A stretch of 49,242 nucleotides of DNA from JBBQWZ01 sp038210135 (GTDB lineage: Bacteria; Acidobacteriota; Terriglobia; Bryobacterales; Bryobacteraceae). Within the stretch, counting starts at the first letter, position 1; every line of letters starts with the position of its first letter. The DNA lies in the NCBI GenBank assembly GCA_038210135.1, contig JBBQWZ010000050.1, positions 1-49,242 of the forward strand, given 5' to 3'. The position numbers were made by a program, and so were the translations under genes. The notes under the pieces are model-generated. The model was not told the origin of the DNA and made no database searches. It saw only the letters and a list, made by a program, of their open reading frames with translations. This document shows positions 16,115 through 23,895 of the stretch, piece after piece.

Positions 16115-17836
16115 GTGATCAAGACGCCCCTCACAGCGCCCGACCCCAATCCCGATAGCGCCCCCGAAAGCGCGGCCGAAGGGCCTCTCGTCGCCGAACC
16201 CGCCGTCCCTGAGAAACCAACCGCCAGTCAGGAAAGCCTGGTCCGCTCCGCCGGAATTGTATCCATCGCCGTCCTCGCCAGCCGCGTCACCGGACTCGTA
16301 CGCGAATCGCTGATGGCCCGCTGGTTCGGTGCCGGCCTCATCAACGACGCCTTCACCCTGGGCTTCCGCATCCCCAACCTCACGCGCGACCTGTTCGCCG
16401 AAGGCGCCCTCTCGAGTGCCTTCGTCCCGACGTTCACCGAATACCTCACCAACAAGAGCAAGCAGGAAGCGGCGACCCTCGTGAACCTCGTCGGAACCGC
16501 CATTCTCTTGGTCGTCGGAGGCTTCTGCGCCCTCGGCGTCCTCTTCAGTCCGCAGTTGGTGATGCTGCTTGCGCCGGGCTTCGCCGCCGTTCCAGGCAAG
16601 TTTGAACTGGCCGTCGAAATGACGCGCATCATGTTTCCGTTTCTCGTGCTCGTCGCGCTCGCGGCGCAAGCCATGGGCGTCCTCAACGCCTGTAACCGCT
16701 TCGGCGTCCCCGCCATGGCGTCCACCTTCTTCAACATCGGCTCCGTCGCTTTCGGCGTCCTGCTGGGCCGCGTCCTCGGACCCGCCATCCACCTTTCCCC
16801 CATTGAGGGCATGGCCTTCGGCGTCGTCCTCGGTGGCGCTCTTCAGCTGTTTTGGCAAGTGCCCAGCCTGCGCGCAGCCGGGTTCGTTTTTAAGCCCACC
16901 ATCAACTGGTCGCACCCCGGACTCCGCCGCATCATCACCATGATGGGACCCGCCATCATCGGCAACGCAGCCGTCCAAATCAACGTGATGGTGAATACCA
17001 ACTTCGCCACCTCGATCTCCGATCCCGTGCGCGGCCTCGATGGACCGGCCAGCTGGCTCACCTTCGCCTTCCGCTTTATGCAGCTCCCGCTCGGCCTCTT
17101 CGGAGTCGCCATGGCATCCGCGACACTTCCCTCGATTTCGCGCAGCGCCGCCGTCGGCAACTTCGACGAATTTCGCAAAACGGTTTCGAAGTCGCTCGGC
17201 ATGGTCTTCTTACTGACCCTGCCTTCCTCCGTCGGACTGTGGATCCTCGGACCTTCGATCATCGGCGGCATTTATCAAGGCGGCCGGTTCCAGACCTACG
17301 ACACCGAGCGCACCGCCGTCGCTCTTTCCTGGTACGCCGTCGGCCTGGTCGGCTACGCCGCCGTCAAAATCCTGAACCCCGCCTTCTACGCGCTCGGCGA
17401 CACGCGAACCCCGATGGGCCTCAGCCTCATCTCCATCGCCATCAATCTCGGCGTCGTCTGGACCATGATCCACGGCCTCCACATGGGCATCGCCGGACTC
17501 GCCCTCTCCACTTCCGCCGTCGCCATCTTCAATTTCGTGACGCTCTTCCTCATCCTCCGCGCCCGCGTCGGTGGAATTTATGGCCGCGAATTGATAGCCG
17601 GCTTCGCGAAAGTAGCAGTAGCCTCCACTGCTATGGGAATCGCTATTTGGATCACGCACACCTATTTAACTAGCCTCCTGGGTGACACGAAACTCGCCCG
17701 CCTGGGCGATCTCGCCGTCTCCATTCCCGTAGGCCTTGCCATGTTCTACTCCGCCTGCCGCATCCTAGGCGTGAGCGAATTGAATATGGCCATCCGAGCC
17801 TTCCTAGCCCCCATCAAGCGCCGCCTAAAGCGCTAA
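16115..17836 (+). CDS. murJ: Lipid II flippase MurJ
   Basis: A 573-residue MviN/MurJ protein, which moves lipid II across the cytoplasmic membrane during peptidoglycan synthesis. About 50 polar residues precede the membrane domain, which opens with GIVSIAVLASRVTGLVRESLMARWFGAG...FRIPNLTRDLFAEGALSSAFVPTF, the diagnostic first segment. About 14 hydrophobic helices follow. The start is GTG 16115. The gene sits 18 bp behind the M20 peptidase. Class B and A repeats lie immediately 3'. Confidence 0.93.
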   Translation: MIKTPLTAPDPNPDSAPESAAEGPLVAEPAVPEKPTASQESLVRSAGIVSIAVLASRVTGLVRESLMARWFGAGLINDAFTLGFRIPNLTRDLFAEGALSSAFVPTFTEYLTNKSKQEAATLVNLVGTAILLVVGGFCALGVLFSPQLVMLLAPGFAAVPGKFELAVEMTRIMFPFLVLVALAAQAMGVLNACNRFGVPAMASTFFNIGSVAFGVLLGRVLGPAIHLSPIEGMAFGVVLGGALQLFWQVPSLRAAGFVFKPTINWSHPGLRRIITMMGPAIIGNAAVQINVMVNTNFATSISDPVRGLDGPASWLTFAFRFMQLPLGLFGVAMASATLPSISRSAAVGNFDEFRKTVSKSLGMVFLLTLPSSVGLWILGPSIIGGIYQGGRFQTYDTERTAVALSWYAVGLVGYAAVKILNPAFYALGDTRTPMGLSLISIAINLGVVWTMIHGLHMGIAGLALSTSAVAIFNFVTLFLILRARVGGIYGRELIAGFAKVAVASTAMGIAIWITHTYLTSLLGDTKLARLGDLAVSIPVGLAMFYSACRILGVSELNMAIRAFLAPIKRRLKR

Positions 17837-17847
17837 CTCAACCTCTA

Positions 17848-17984
17848 CCGCGACCAACCACTCAGCACCGAACCGCGACCACCAACCAGCACCGAACCGC
17901 GACCGTAAGGGAGCGGACTCCCCCCGGCCCCACACCAACTCCTGCGCCGCAAATCCGGCTTGAACCCTGAGCGTAAGCGATGGG
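17848..17984 (+). repeat. Class B and A hairpin cluster with two half copies
   Basis: A full class B core lies at 17897-17916 and a class A core with a T/T fourth position at 17965-17984. Two truncated B copies (17848-17855 and 17864-17880) contain only the left arm CCGCGACC and lack the loop and right arm. The cluster follows murJ. Confidence 0.8.
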
Positions 17985-18033
17985 ACCCGCACTCAACTCC
18001 TCAATCCACAAAATCTCCAAGCGACAACATTTT

Positions 18034-18100
18034 TGAACGCATTCAACATAACCCTTGACGAATAGGCACCACCAGCGCACACTATTTATGAACACGTTCA
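18034..18100. promoter_or_regulatory. Two similar palindromes upstream of the SRPBCC/epimerase operon
   Basis: TGAACGCATTCA at 18034-18045 and TGAACACGTTCA at 18089-18100 are two copies of a TGAAC-N2-(G/A)TTCA palindrome, 55 bp apart. A TTGACG hexamer (18055-18060) lies between them. The spacing and symmetry suggest a dimeric repressor, possibly TetR-like; no such regulator gene is adjacent. The second site ends 5 bp before ATG 18106. Confidence 0.5.
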
Positions 18101-18105
18101 ATATA

Positions 18106-18585
18106 ATGATTTGCATCGCAACCACCACCCTGATCGCGGCCCCGCCGGACCGCTGTTTCGACCTCGCCAGAAGCGTGGAAGTACACGTCGCCGGGAACAT
18201 ACACTCCGGCGAGTCCGCCGTCGCCAGACCTGGAGTCACAGCGGGGTTGCTCAAACTCGGCGACTCTGTTACCTGGCGAGCAAAACACCTCGGAATCTGG
18301 CAGCACCTCACCAGTGAGATCACCGCATACGACCGCCCCCGCTATTTCCACGACAAAATGACCAAGGGACCATTCCGCGCCATGGCGCACGACCATTTCT
18401 TCGAAGCCACCGGCAGTGGCCAAACATCGATGAAGGACATTTTCCGCGTCGAAGCCCCGCTCGCAATCCTCGGACGAATCGCCGAATTCGTGTTTCTGCG
18501 AAACTACATGCGCGCACTCCTTGAAGAACGCAACGCCGTCCTCAAGCGAATTGCCGAATCGGAAGAATGGCGGAAATACCTATGA
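18106..18585 (+). CDS. SRPBCC (START-like) family protein
   Basis: About 160 residues with the SRPBCC pattern: an opening strand and helix (ICIATTTLIAAPPDRCFDLARSVEVH), then GDSVTWRAKHLGIWQHLTSEITAYDRPRYFHDKM and a C-terminal amphipathic helix ending RALLEERNAVLKRI. Such proteins bind hydrophobic ligands in a deep cavity. ATG 18106 matches the usual family start and leaves the upstream palindrome outside the gene; ATG 18088 and TTG 18055 are in frame upstream. The stop overlaps the epimerase ATG (ATGA), so the two are translationally coupled. Confidence 0.8.
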   Translation: MICIATTTLIAAPPDRCFDLARSVEVHVAGNIHSGESAVARPGVTAGLLKLGDSVTWRAKHLGIWQHLTSEITAYDRPRYFHDKMTKGPFRAMAHDHFFEATGSGQTSMKDIFRVEAPLAILGRIAEFVFLRNYMRALLEERNAVLKRIAESEEWRKYL

Positions 18586-19538
18586 AAATCGTCATCCCCG
18601 GAGGCTCCGGCCAAGTCGGAACCATACTCGCCCGCCACTTCCATGCCAAAGGCCACGAAGTCACTGTACTCACTCGCCACCCGCAACCCGTCCCTTGGAA
18701 AACCGCGAAATGGGACGGCGTAACAGCCGGCGCGTGGACTGAAACGCTCGAAGGCTCCGACGTCTGCATCAACCTCGCCGGACGCAGCGTCAACTGCCGC
18801 TACACGCCCGCTAACCGCCGCGCCATTATCGACTCGCGCGTCCTCAGCACGCGTCTGCTGAACGATGTCATTCCGAAACAGAAGGCGCCGCCTCGCATTT
18901 GGCTGAACGCAAGCACCGCCACCATCTACCGCCACGCGCTCGACCGTCCCATGGACGAAAAAACCGGCGAACTCGGCGGCAACGAACCCGGCGCGCCCAA
19001 TACCTGGAATTTCTCCATCGACGTGGCGAAACAGTGGGAAACTGCGTTCTTCGAAACGCCAACTCCCGCCACCCGCAAAATCGCGATGCGCAGCGCGATC
19101 ACCTTCAGCCCCGACCCGGGAGGAGTTTTCGAAGTCCTTCTGAACCTCGTTCGCCTCGGACTCGGCGGACCCCAGGCCTCCGGCGCCCAGTTCGTTTCCT
19201 GGATCCACGAAGCTGACTTCGTTCGCGCCATCGATCGCTTGATCGCCGATGAATCCTACTCCGGCATCGTCAACATCGCAGCGCCCAATCCCCTGCCTAA
19301 CCGCGACTTCATGCAACTCTTCCGTGAAGCGTGGGGAACCAAATTCGGCCTCCCCGCTTCCAAATGGATGATTGAGTTCGGTGCCGTCTTCTTACGCACC
19401 GAATCCGAACTCATCCTGAAAAGCCGCCAAGTCATCCCCGGCCGCCTCCTCGCCGACGGCTTCGAATTCCAATTCCCTACTTGGAAATCCGCCGCCAAAG
19501 ACCTCGTGGCCCAGTGGCGTGCCTTCAACAAAGCGTAA
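18582..19538 (+). CDS. TIGR01777-family NAD(P)-dependent epimerase
   Basis: A protein of about 319 residues with the dinucleotide-binding motif VIPGGSGQVG at its start and NLAGRSVNCRYTPANRRAIIDSRV, both diagnostic of the YfcH/TIGR01777 branch of extended short-chain dehydrogenases. Further support is FVSWIHEADFVRAI and VNIAAPNPLPNRDFM. The reaction is unknown for the family. SRPBCC domains and this family are often fused or adjacent elsewhere, and here the genes overlap by 4 bp, which supports a joint role. Confidence 0.88.
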   Translation: MKIVIPGGSGQVGTILARHFHAKGHEVTVLTRHPQPVPWKTAKWDGVTAGAWTETLEGSDVCINLAGRSVNCRYTPANRRAIIDSRVLSTRLLNDVIPKQKAPPRIWLNASTATIYRHALDRPMDEKTGELGGNEPGAPNTWNFSIDVAKQWETAFFETPTPATRKIAMRSAITFSPDPGGVFEVLLNLVRLGLGGPQASGAQFVSWIHEADFVRAIDRLIADESYSGIVNIAAPNPLPNRDFMQLFREAWGTKFGLPASKWMIEFGAVFLRTESELILKSRQVIPGRLLADGFEFQFPTWKSAAKDLVAQWRAFNKA

Positions 19539-19598
19539 CCAGCCAGGGTCACCGCCCGCTCGGCCCGGAAGTGCGACGCTGGCTGACCAATACGTTGG

Positions 19599-19619
19599 AG
19601 TGTATACTATGAGTACACT
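19599..19619. promoter_or_regulatory. Inverted repeat at the RHH/VapC promoter
   Basis: AGTGTA and TACACT form 6-bp arms separated by 9 bp, ending just before the antitoxin ATG at 19623. TATACT (19604-19609) inside it is a good -10 hexamer with CTGACC 16 bp upstream. The site is probably the autoregulatory operator, and transcripts would have almost no leader. Confidence 0.5.
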
Positions 19620-19622
19620 TAT

Positions 19623-19859
19623 ATGGGCCAGATCACCATCTACCTGGATGACGAGACCGAGCGCCTCCTCAAACGCTCCGTAAGAAGCTCTGGCGAGTCG
19701 GCCAGTAAATGGATCGCTGATGCCGTCCGGAAACGCGCCGGCAACGAGTGGCCGGCGGACCTCGCCTCTCTGTTCGGCAGCTGGAAAGACTGCGACTTTC
19801 CAGACGCCCTCCACGGCCGAAAAGGCCTAGGCAGAGACGTAAAGCGGGAACGGCTTTAG
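19623..19859 (+). CDS. Ribbon-helix-helix antitoxin (CopG-like)
   Basis: A 78-residue protein beginning MGQITIYLDDETERLLKRS, the beta strand and first helix of ribbon-helix-helix antitoxins. It continues with ESASKWIADAVRKRA as the second helix and has a basic C-terminal tail. It precedes the VapC gene by 2 bp, the standard order. It would repress its own promoter through the adjacent inverted repeat and block the toxin. Confidence 0.8.
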   Translation: MGQITIYLDDETERLLKRSVRSSGESASKWIADAVRKRAGNEWPADLASLFGSWKDCDFPDALHGRKGLGRDVKRERL

Positions 19860-19861
19860 CC

Positions 19862-20254
19862 ATGTTCGCGCTCGATGCCAACGCGCTCATCTTCGCGTTG
19901 AAAGGCAAAGGACGCCTGCGCGAACGTATCCTTGCCGTGCCACCAAACGAAATTGCCGTACCGGCTGTCGTCGTCTTCGAACTGGAGAAGGGCTCGCTGG
20001 GCTCCGCGAATCCGATTGCCCGCCGTCGCGATCTCGCGAAACTGCTGTCTCAACTGACAGTCCTGCCGCTAGACACCCCAGCCGCCGAAGCAGCCGCCCG
20101 CATCGCCTGGATCCTCGAAAAGTCCGGCCAGAAAATTGGCCCGCTCGACACCTTGATCGCCGGAATCGTCCTAGCCAACGGCGCCACGCTGATCACGCAC
20201 AACACCGCCGAATTCTCCCGCGTCCCGGGCCTCTCCATCGAAGACTGGTTTTGA
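19862..20254 (+). CDS. PIN-domain toxin (VapC family)
   Basis: A 130-residue PIN-domain protein. Acidic site residues are D5 in FALDANALI, E40 in VVVFELEKG and D96 in IGPLDTLIAG. ITHNTAEFSRVPGLSIEDW is the typical VapC ending. VapC toxins are ribonucleases that often cut tRNA or rRNA. The active-site residues look intact. ATG 19862 is the family start although the frame is open further upstream. Confidence 0.85.
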   Translation: MFALDANALIFALKGKGRLRERILAVPPNEIAVPAVVVFELEKGSLGSANPIARRRDLAKLLSQLTVLPLDTPAAEAAARIAWILEKSGQKIGPLDTLIAGIVLANGATLITHNTAEFSRVPGLSIEDWF

Positions 20255-20260
20255 TCGGAC

Positions 20261-22978
20261 CTACTCCTCCCGCAAAGCCATCTGCGGATCGATCCGCAAA
20301 CTCCGCCGCGACGGCAGCCAGCACGCCAGCAACGTCAACCCCGCCAACAGCGCCGGACCTCCCACCACAATCAGCGGATCGCCCATGCTCTGCTTCGTCA
20401 TCGTCTCGAAGTTGTCCATGAATGTCCCGAGCATACGCACCGACGCGTACGCCGATGCGAACCCGAACGCGGTGCCGGCCAGCACCAACACGATCCCTTC
20501 TTTCATGACCAGGCCCATCACCTGACGCCGCGTCGCGCCCAGCGCTACCCGGATCCCGATCTCCTTCGTCCGCCGCGCCACCGCATACGCCGTGACTCCA
20601 GCCAGCCCCGCCGCCGCCAGCACCAAACTGAACACGCCGATCCCGCTATAGATCAACATCGCGTAGTTCATCAGGAACATCATCTGAGTAATCTGCTCGA
20701 CCATGCTGGTCACTTTGAAGACCGTGATATTCGGATCGATTCCCGCCACCAACCGCCGGACTTCAAGGCCCGCATCCACCCCCGGCTTCGTGCGCAGAAT
20801 CAACGTCACGCCCTCCGCCAATGGACGCGCATACTCCTCCGGATCGATCAACCGGAACACGCCCGGCCGCGCGACATCCATCACCATGCCCGAACGGATG
20901 TCCTTCACCACTCCGATCACTTGATACTCTTTCTCCTGAATCCGCAGCGTCTGCCCCACCGCCGGCCCGTTCGGCCATTCCTGCTTCGCCAGCGTTTCGT
21001 TCACTACCATCACGCGCGAATCCTGTTTCTCATCCGCTTCGACGAACACACGCCCCGCCACAATCGGAATCCCGACCGTTTCGAAAAATCCCGGGCCCAC
21101 CCGTTCGCCGCGCATCCCCTGGACCGCCGCCAGCAACTTCTGTCTCTTCTCGTCTTTTGATTCCGGCGCGTCAGACGTCGCACGCATGATGTCCGCCTTG
21201 TCGGCGACCAGCGCTTCTCCACTGAACATCGCCAGTGGAGTCGTCTGCGTCAAACTCGCAATCTCCACCCCCGGAATTCGCTCCACACGCTCGCGCAGCT
21301 TCTTGAAGAACTCCGCCGCGCGCAAACCGTCATATCCATCGCGCACCGGATCGAGCGACAGCATCCATAAATTCTTGGCCTCGAAACCAAGATCGACGTT
21401 AGTGTTGCGCCGCATGCCGATCACCACGAACCCGCAGAACAACAGCAGCATTAATGACGCCGCCACCTGCTGCAGGATCAGCATATTTCTTGTGGAAAAC
21501 CATCCGTATCGCCGCAACTGCGCCGCCGCGCCCGCCTTCATCGCCGTCGACAAATCCGCGCGCGTCGACTGCAGCGCCGGAGCCAACCCGAACAGGATCC
21601 CTGACACCGCCGAGACCACGACCGTGAATGCCAGCGCTCGCCAGCTCAGTATCATTTCGAAGTTGAAGGTGCTCGGCAGGATATCGCGGAAGCTCGACGA
21701 TTGCCGCACGCTCCACCAGGCGAACAGCCAACCCGCCACTCCACCCAGCAGCGACAGCATCACGCTTTCCGTCAACAATTGGCGAATCAAACGCCCCCGG
21801 CTCGCGCCGACCGACAGCCTGACCGCGATTTCCTTCATCCGCGCCGACGACTTCGCCATCAGCATCGTCGCTACGTTCGCGCACGCGATCCACATCATCA
21901 GGCCGCACAGCAGCGTCGGGATCGACAGCATCACGGGCAGGTCGTCTTCCCGCACCGGCAACATTCGCCCGCCCTGTAGTAACTCGATGCGTCGCTCCTT
22001 GCGTTCTTTTCCCGCATCGTTGAACTGCTGTTCCAACTGGCGCAACTCTCCGTCCAGTACCGATTCCGCGTGCTTCATTCCGATGCCGTTCTTCAATCGG
22101 CCGACGAATTGAAACGCGGCCACTTTGCGGTCGGTCAGCGCGTCTTTGCCTAGCTCCGGCACAATCCGCTGCTGCACCGTCGTCGGCATAAAGACGTCCG
22201 CGGCCATCAACACCGGCGAAGCGCCAAGAAACTCCTTTGGCCCCACGCCCACAATCTCAACCACATTTCCGTTGATATGGACCGCCCTGCCGATGACATC
22301 CGGCGAACCCGCCAGGTTCGATTGCCAATACCGATAGCTCACCACCGCGACCGTGCGTCCGCGGTCAGAAACCGCGTGGAACAAGCGTCCAACTGCTGGC
22401 TTCACGCCGAGCACGTCAAAGTATTCCGGAGAAACCAGCTGCCCATTCAACCGTCGCGATTGCCCGCCTTCCTTCACCACGAACGGAACGTTACCCAGAT
22501 AAGCCGCAATGGCTTCGAACTGTCCGCTGTGATCGCGAAAATATTCGAAGTTCGCATAGGAAATTCCCCGAAACCCGCGGACCAGTTGCTTGGGCTTTTC
22601 CGCCCCCGGCAGATCGCGAAGCAGAAACGATTCCATCTCGCTGTACACGCTGGTCGTCATGCCGATGCCAATGCCAAGCGACACGATCGACGCAATCGTC
22701 GCGCCCTTCGACTTCATCAGCATGCGCCAGCCGTACTTCACGTTCTGCGACAGCTCTTGCGCGTACTCGCCCGGCAGGCATTTCGCCACGTCCCACAGAA
22801 TTCGTGCGACGACCGGAATCACCCCCGACGATCCCCGCCTCGCCGCCACGTCGCGAATCATGTCCTCAGTCAGCTGATCCATCTCGTCTCCATGCACCCG
22901 CCGGAATTCCTCCGGGAACGCATTCGCCAACAGCCGGTAAATTTTCAAAGCCCAAGCCGAAACCTGTTTCTCGCTCAT
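20261..22978 (-). CDS. Acidobacterial duplicated orphan permease (MacB-like)
   Basis: About 905 residues. The N-terminus (about residues 8-80) has the short cytoplasmic domain typical of acidobacterial ADOP proteins (ALKIYRLLANAFPEEFRRVHGDEMDQLTEDM). After it come two MacB-like halves, each with a periplasmic core (MacB_PCD) and FtsX-like transmembrane segments (for example ASIVSLGIGIGMTTSVYS and RRTKEIGIRVALGATRRQVM). No ATPase gene is adjacent, as expected for these orphan permeases. ATG 22978 is chosen because of GGAGG 8 nt upstream; the frame extends to 23068 through repeat sequence. PadR lies upstream on the same strand. Confidence 0.88.
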   Translation of the reverse strand: MSEKQVSAWALKIYRLLANAFPEEFRRVHGDEMDQLTEDMIRDVAARRGSSGVIPVVARILWDVAKCLPGEYAQELSQNVKYGWRMLMKSKGATIASIVSLGIGIGMTTSVYSEMESFLLRDLPGAEKPKQLVRGFRGISYANFEYFRDHSGQFEAIAAYLGNVPFVVKEGGQSRRLNGQLVSPEYFDVLGVKPAVGRLFHAVSDRGRTVAVVSYRYWQSNLAGSPDVIGRAVHINGNVVEIVGVGPKEFLGASPVLMAADVFMPTTVQQRIVPELGKDALTDRKVAAFQFVGRLKNGIGMKHAESVLDGELRQLEQQFNDAGKERKERRIELLQGGRMLPVREDDLPVMLSIPTLLCGLMMWIACANVATMLMAKSSARMKEIAVRLSVGASRGRLIRQLLTESVMLSLLGGVAGWLFAWWSVRQSSSFRDILPSTFNFEMILSWRALAFTVVVSAVSGILFGLAPALQSTRADLSTAMKAGAAAQLRRYGWFSTRNMLILQQVAASLMLLLFCGFVVIGMRRNTNVDLGFEAKNLWMLSLDPVRDGYDGLRAAEFFKKLRERVERIPGVEIASLTQTTPLAMFSGEALVADKADIMRATSDAPESKDEKRQKLLAAVQGMRGERVGPGFFETVGIPIVAGRVFVEADEKQDSRVMVVNETLAKQEWPNGPAVGQTLRIQEKEYQVIGVVKDIRSGMVMDVARPGVFRLIDPEEYARPLAEGVTLILRTKPGVDAGLEVRRLVAGIDPNITVFKVTSMVEQITQMMFLMNYAMLIYSGIGVFSLVLAAAGLAGVTAYAVARRTKEIGIRVALGATRRQVMGLVMKEGIVLVLAGTAFGFASAYASVRMLGTFMDNFETMTKQSMGDPLIVVGGPALLAGLTLLACWLPSRRSLRIDPQMALREE

Positions 22979-23008
22979 GACGCCGCCTCCGAAAACTCCC
23001 CAACCGAA

Positions 23009-23051
23009 CCGCGACCGTCCCACCAGCCGAACCGCGACCATAAGGAAGCGG
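23009..23051 (+). repeat. Class B half copy and full class B hairpin
   Basis: A left-arm-only copy lies at 23009-23018 and a full core CCGCGACCATAAGGAAGCGG at 23032-23051, with an ATAA loop instead of GTAA. They form part of the cluster between padR and the permease. Confidence 0.7.
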
Positions 23052-23110
23052 AAGCGGCCCCAAGGCACAAGCCAAAGCTCGCGCTTTCTAAACCCCCCAC
23101 CCGGATTGAA

Positions 23111-23167
23111 CCCGGAGCGTAAGCGACGGGACGTCCGATTCTAATAGCCCCGCCCGTAAGGGCGGGG
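23111..23167 (+). repeat. Compound repeat: class A then perfect class C hairpin
   Basis: Class A consensus core at 23111-23130, a spacer with TCCGATTCTAAT, then CCCCGCCCGTAAGGGCGGGG at 23148-23167, a perfect 8-bp stem with a GTAA loop. The order and spacer match the copy at 12781-12838. Confidence 0.85.
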
Positions 23168-23217
23168 ATTCTTCTCAAACGCCCCCGTAAACTCCCGCTC
23201 GGTTGCCCAGCACCGAA

Positions 23218-23237
23218 CCGCGACCGTAAGGGAGCGG
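23218..23237 (+). repeat. Class B hairpin repeat
   Basis: Consensus core CCGCGACCGTAAGGGAGCGG with GAA and AC flanks. It is the last member of the cluster between padR and the permease, 12 bp from the right-hand 17-bp direct repeat. Confidence 0.85.
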
Positions 23238-23249
23238 ACAACCCAACCG

Positions 23250-23606
23250 TCATGACGCCGCCTCCGGCGAAACCACCCGCCTGTCCTCGATCATCCGCAC
23301 CAAATCCTGCAGCCGGCGCGACTCGGCCTCCAAAACCTCCCCGCCAAAATCCGACAAATGATAGTAACGCCGCCGAGCATCATCGAATTCCGGAGCCGGC
23401 CGCTCCCCCGTCTCCTCGATCAGACCCTCCTCGATCAACTTTTTTAAAGTGCCGTATAGTGTTGCAGGCCAAAGCTTAAGCTTGCCATGAGTCCGCGAAA
23501 GAACGTCCTGCATAATACCGTACCCATGCTGATCCTGAGCGGAAAGCGAAAGCAGGATATGAAACCAGTTCGGCTTGAGGGGAAGAAGCGCATCAATCGT
23601 AGGCAT
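23250..23606 (-). CDS. PadR-family transcriptional regulator
   Basis: About 118 residues with the PadR winged-helix: LSLSAQDQHGYGIMQDVL, then KLWPATLYGTLKKLIEEGLIEE and the RRYYHLSDFGGEVLEAE wing, ending with a short dimerisation helix. ATG 23606 is preferred over an in-frame TTG at 23612. PadR regulators pair with ADOP permeases throughout Acidobacteria and presumably control them. A long AT-rich palindrome abuts the start and is a likely operator. The gene and permease are now separated by a 271-bp repeat-filled gap. Confidence 0.9.
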   Translation of the reverse strand: MPTIDALLPLKPNWFHILLSLSAQDQHGYGIMQDVLSRTHGKLKLWPATLYGTLKKLIEEGLIEETGERPAPEFDDARRRYYHLSDFGGEVLEAESRRLQDLVRMIEDRRVVSPEAAS

Positions 23607-23609
23607 CTT

Positions 23610-23639
23610 CAATATATATATTGTATACTATATATATTG
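23610..23639. promoter_or_regulatory. AT-rich palindrome at the padR start, probable PadR operator
   Basis: Two 11-bp arms, CAATATATATA and its inverse, flank an 8-bp centre of similar composition (30 bp in all). The site lies 4 bp upstream of ATG 23606. PadR proteins bind long AT-rich dyads at their own promoters, so autoregulation is likely. Confidence 0.6.
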
Positions 23640-23667
23640 TCAAGTCCCATCCCTCACCCGGCCTGAA

Positions 23668-23687
23668 CCCTGAGCGTAAGCGATGGG
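23668..23687 (+). repeat. Class A hairpin repeat (T/T variant)
   Basis: The core is CCCTGAGCGTAAGCGATGGG, identical to the copy at 17965. The fourth stem position is T opposite T instead of G-C. Confidence 0.75.
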
Positions 23688-23839
23688 ACCCAACTCGTCT
23701 CTAAAATGATGAAATAAAATCAGTTATCAAAATTTGGCTTCGTTTTGCAAAAAGGCCAGACCCGCCAGATGGCTTCGTTTCGCACGCGCCCTACCGCTGC
23801 TACCTCTGTGAAGTGATCCCGTTTGCGGCGCCCGAAAGT

Positions 23840-23859
23840 CCGCTCCCTTACGGTCGCGG
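23840..23859 (-). repeat. Class B hairpin repeat, inverted orientation
   Basis: On the minus strand this is the class B consensus core CCGCGACCGTAAGGGAGCGG. It is the only copy of any class seen in this orientation, and lies just 3' of the minus-strand nucleotidyltransferase gene. Two similar TGGCTTCGTTT stretches lie about 70-110 bp to its left. Confidence 0.75.
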
Positions 23860-23895
23860 TTCTGACCGATTGGGCCAAGCTCGCAGCGAGCCGAT

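Larger units (their letters stand above)
22975..23266. repeat. 17-bp direct repeat flanking a repeat cluster between padR and the permease
   Basis: TCATGACGCCGCCTCCG occurs at 22975-22991 and again at 23250-23266, 275 bp apart. The left copy contains the permease start and ribosome binding site and the right copy contains the padR stop. Between them lie class B, A and C hairpin repeats. Read on the minus strand, one copy alone would give padR and the permease overlapping by ATGA. Confidence 0.85.

Noticed and set aside
15812..16978. Long minus-strand open frame opposite the M20 peptidase and murJ (388 codons)
   Set aside because: It spans two well-supported plus-strand genes and has no recognisable domain.
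22979..23068. 30-residue N-terminal extension of the permease
   Set aside because: It translates class B repeat sequence, and the ATG at 22978 has a GGAGG site and fits the family start.
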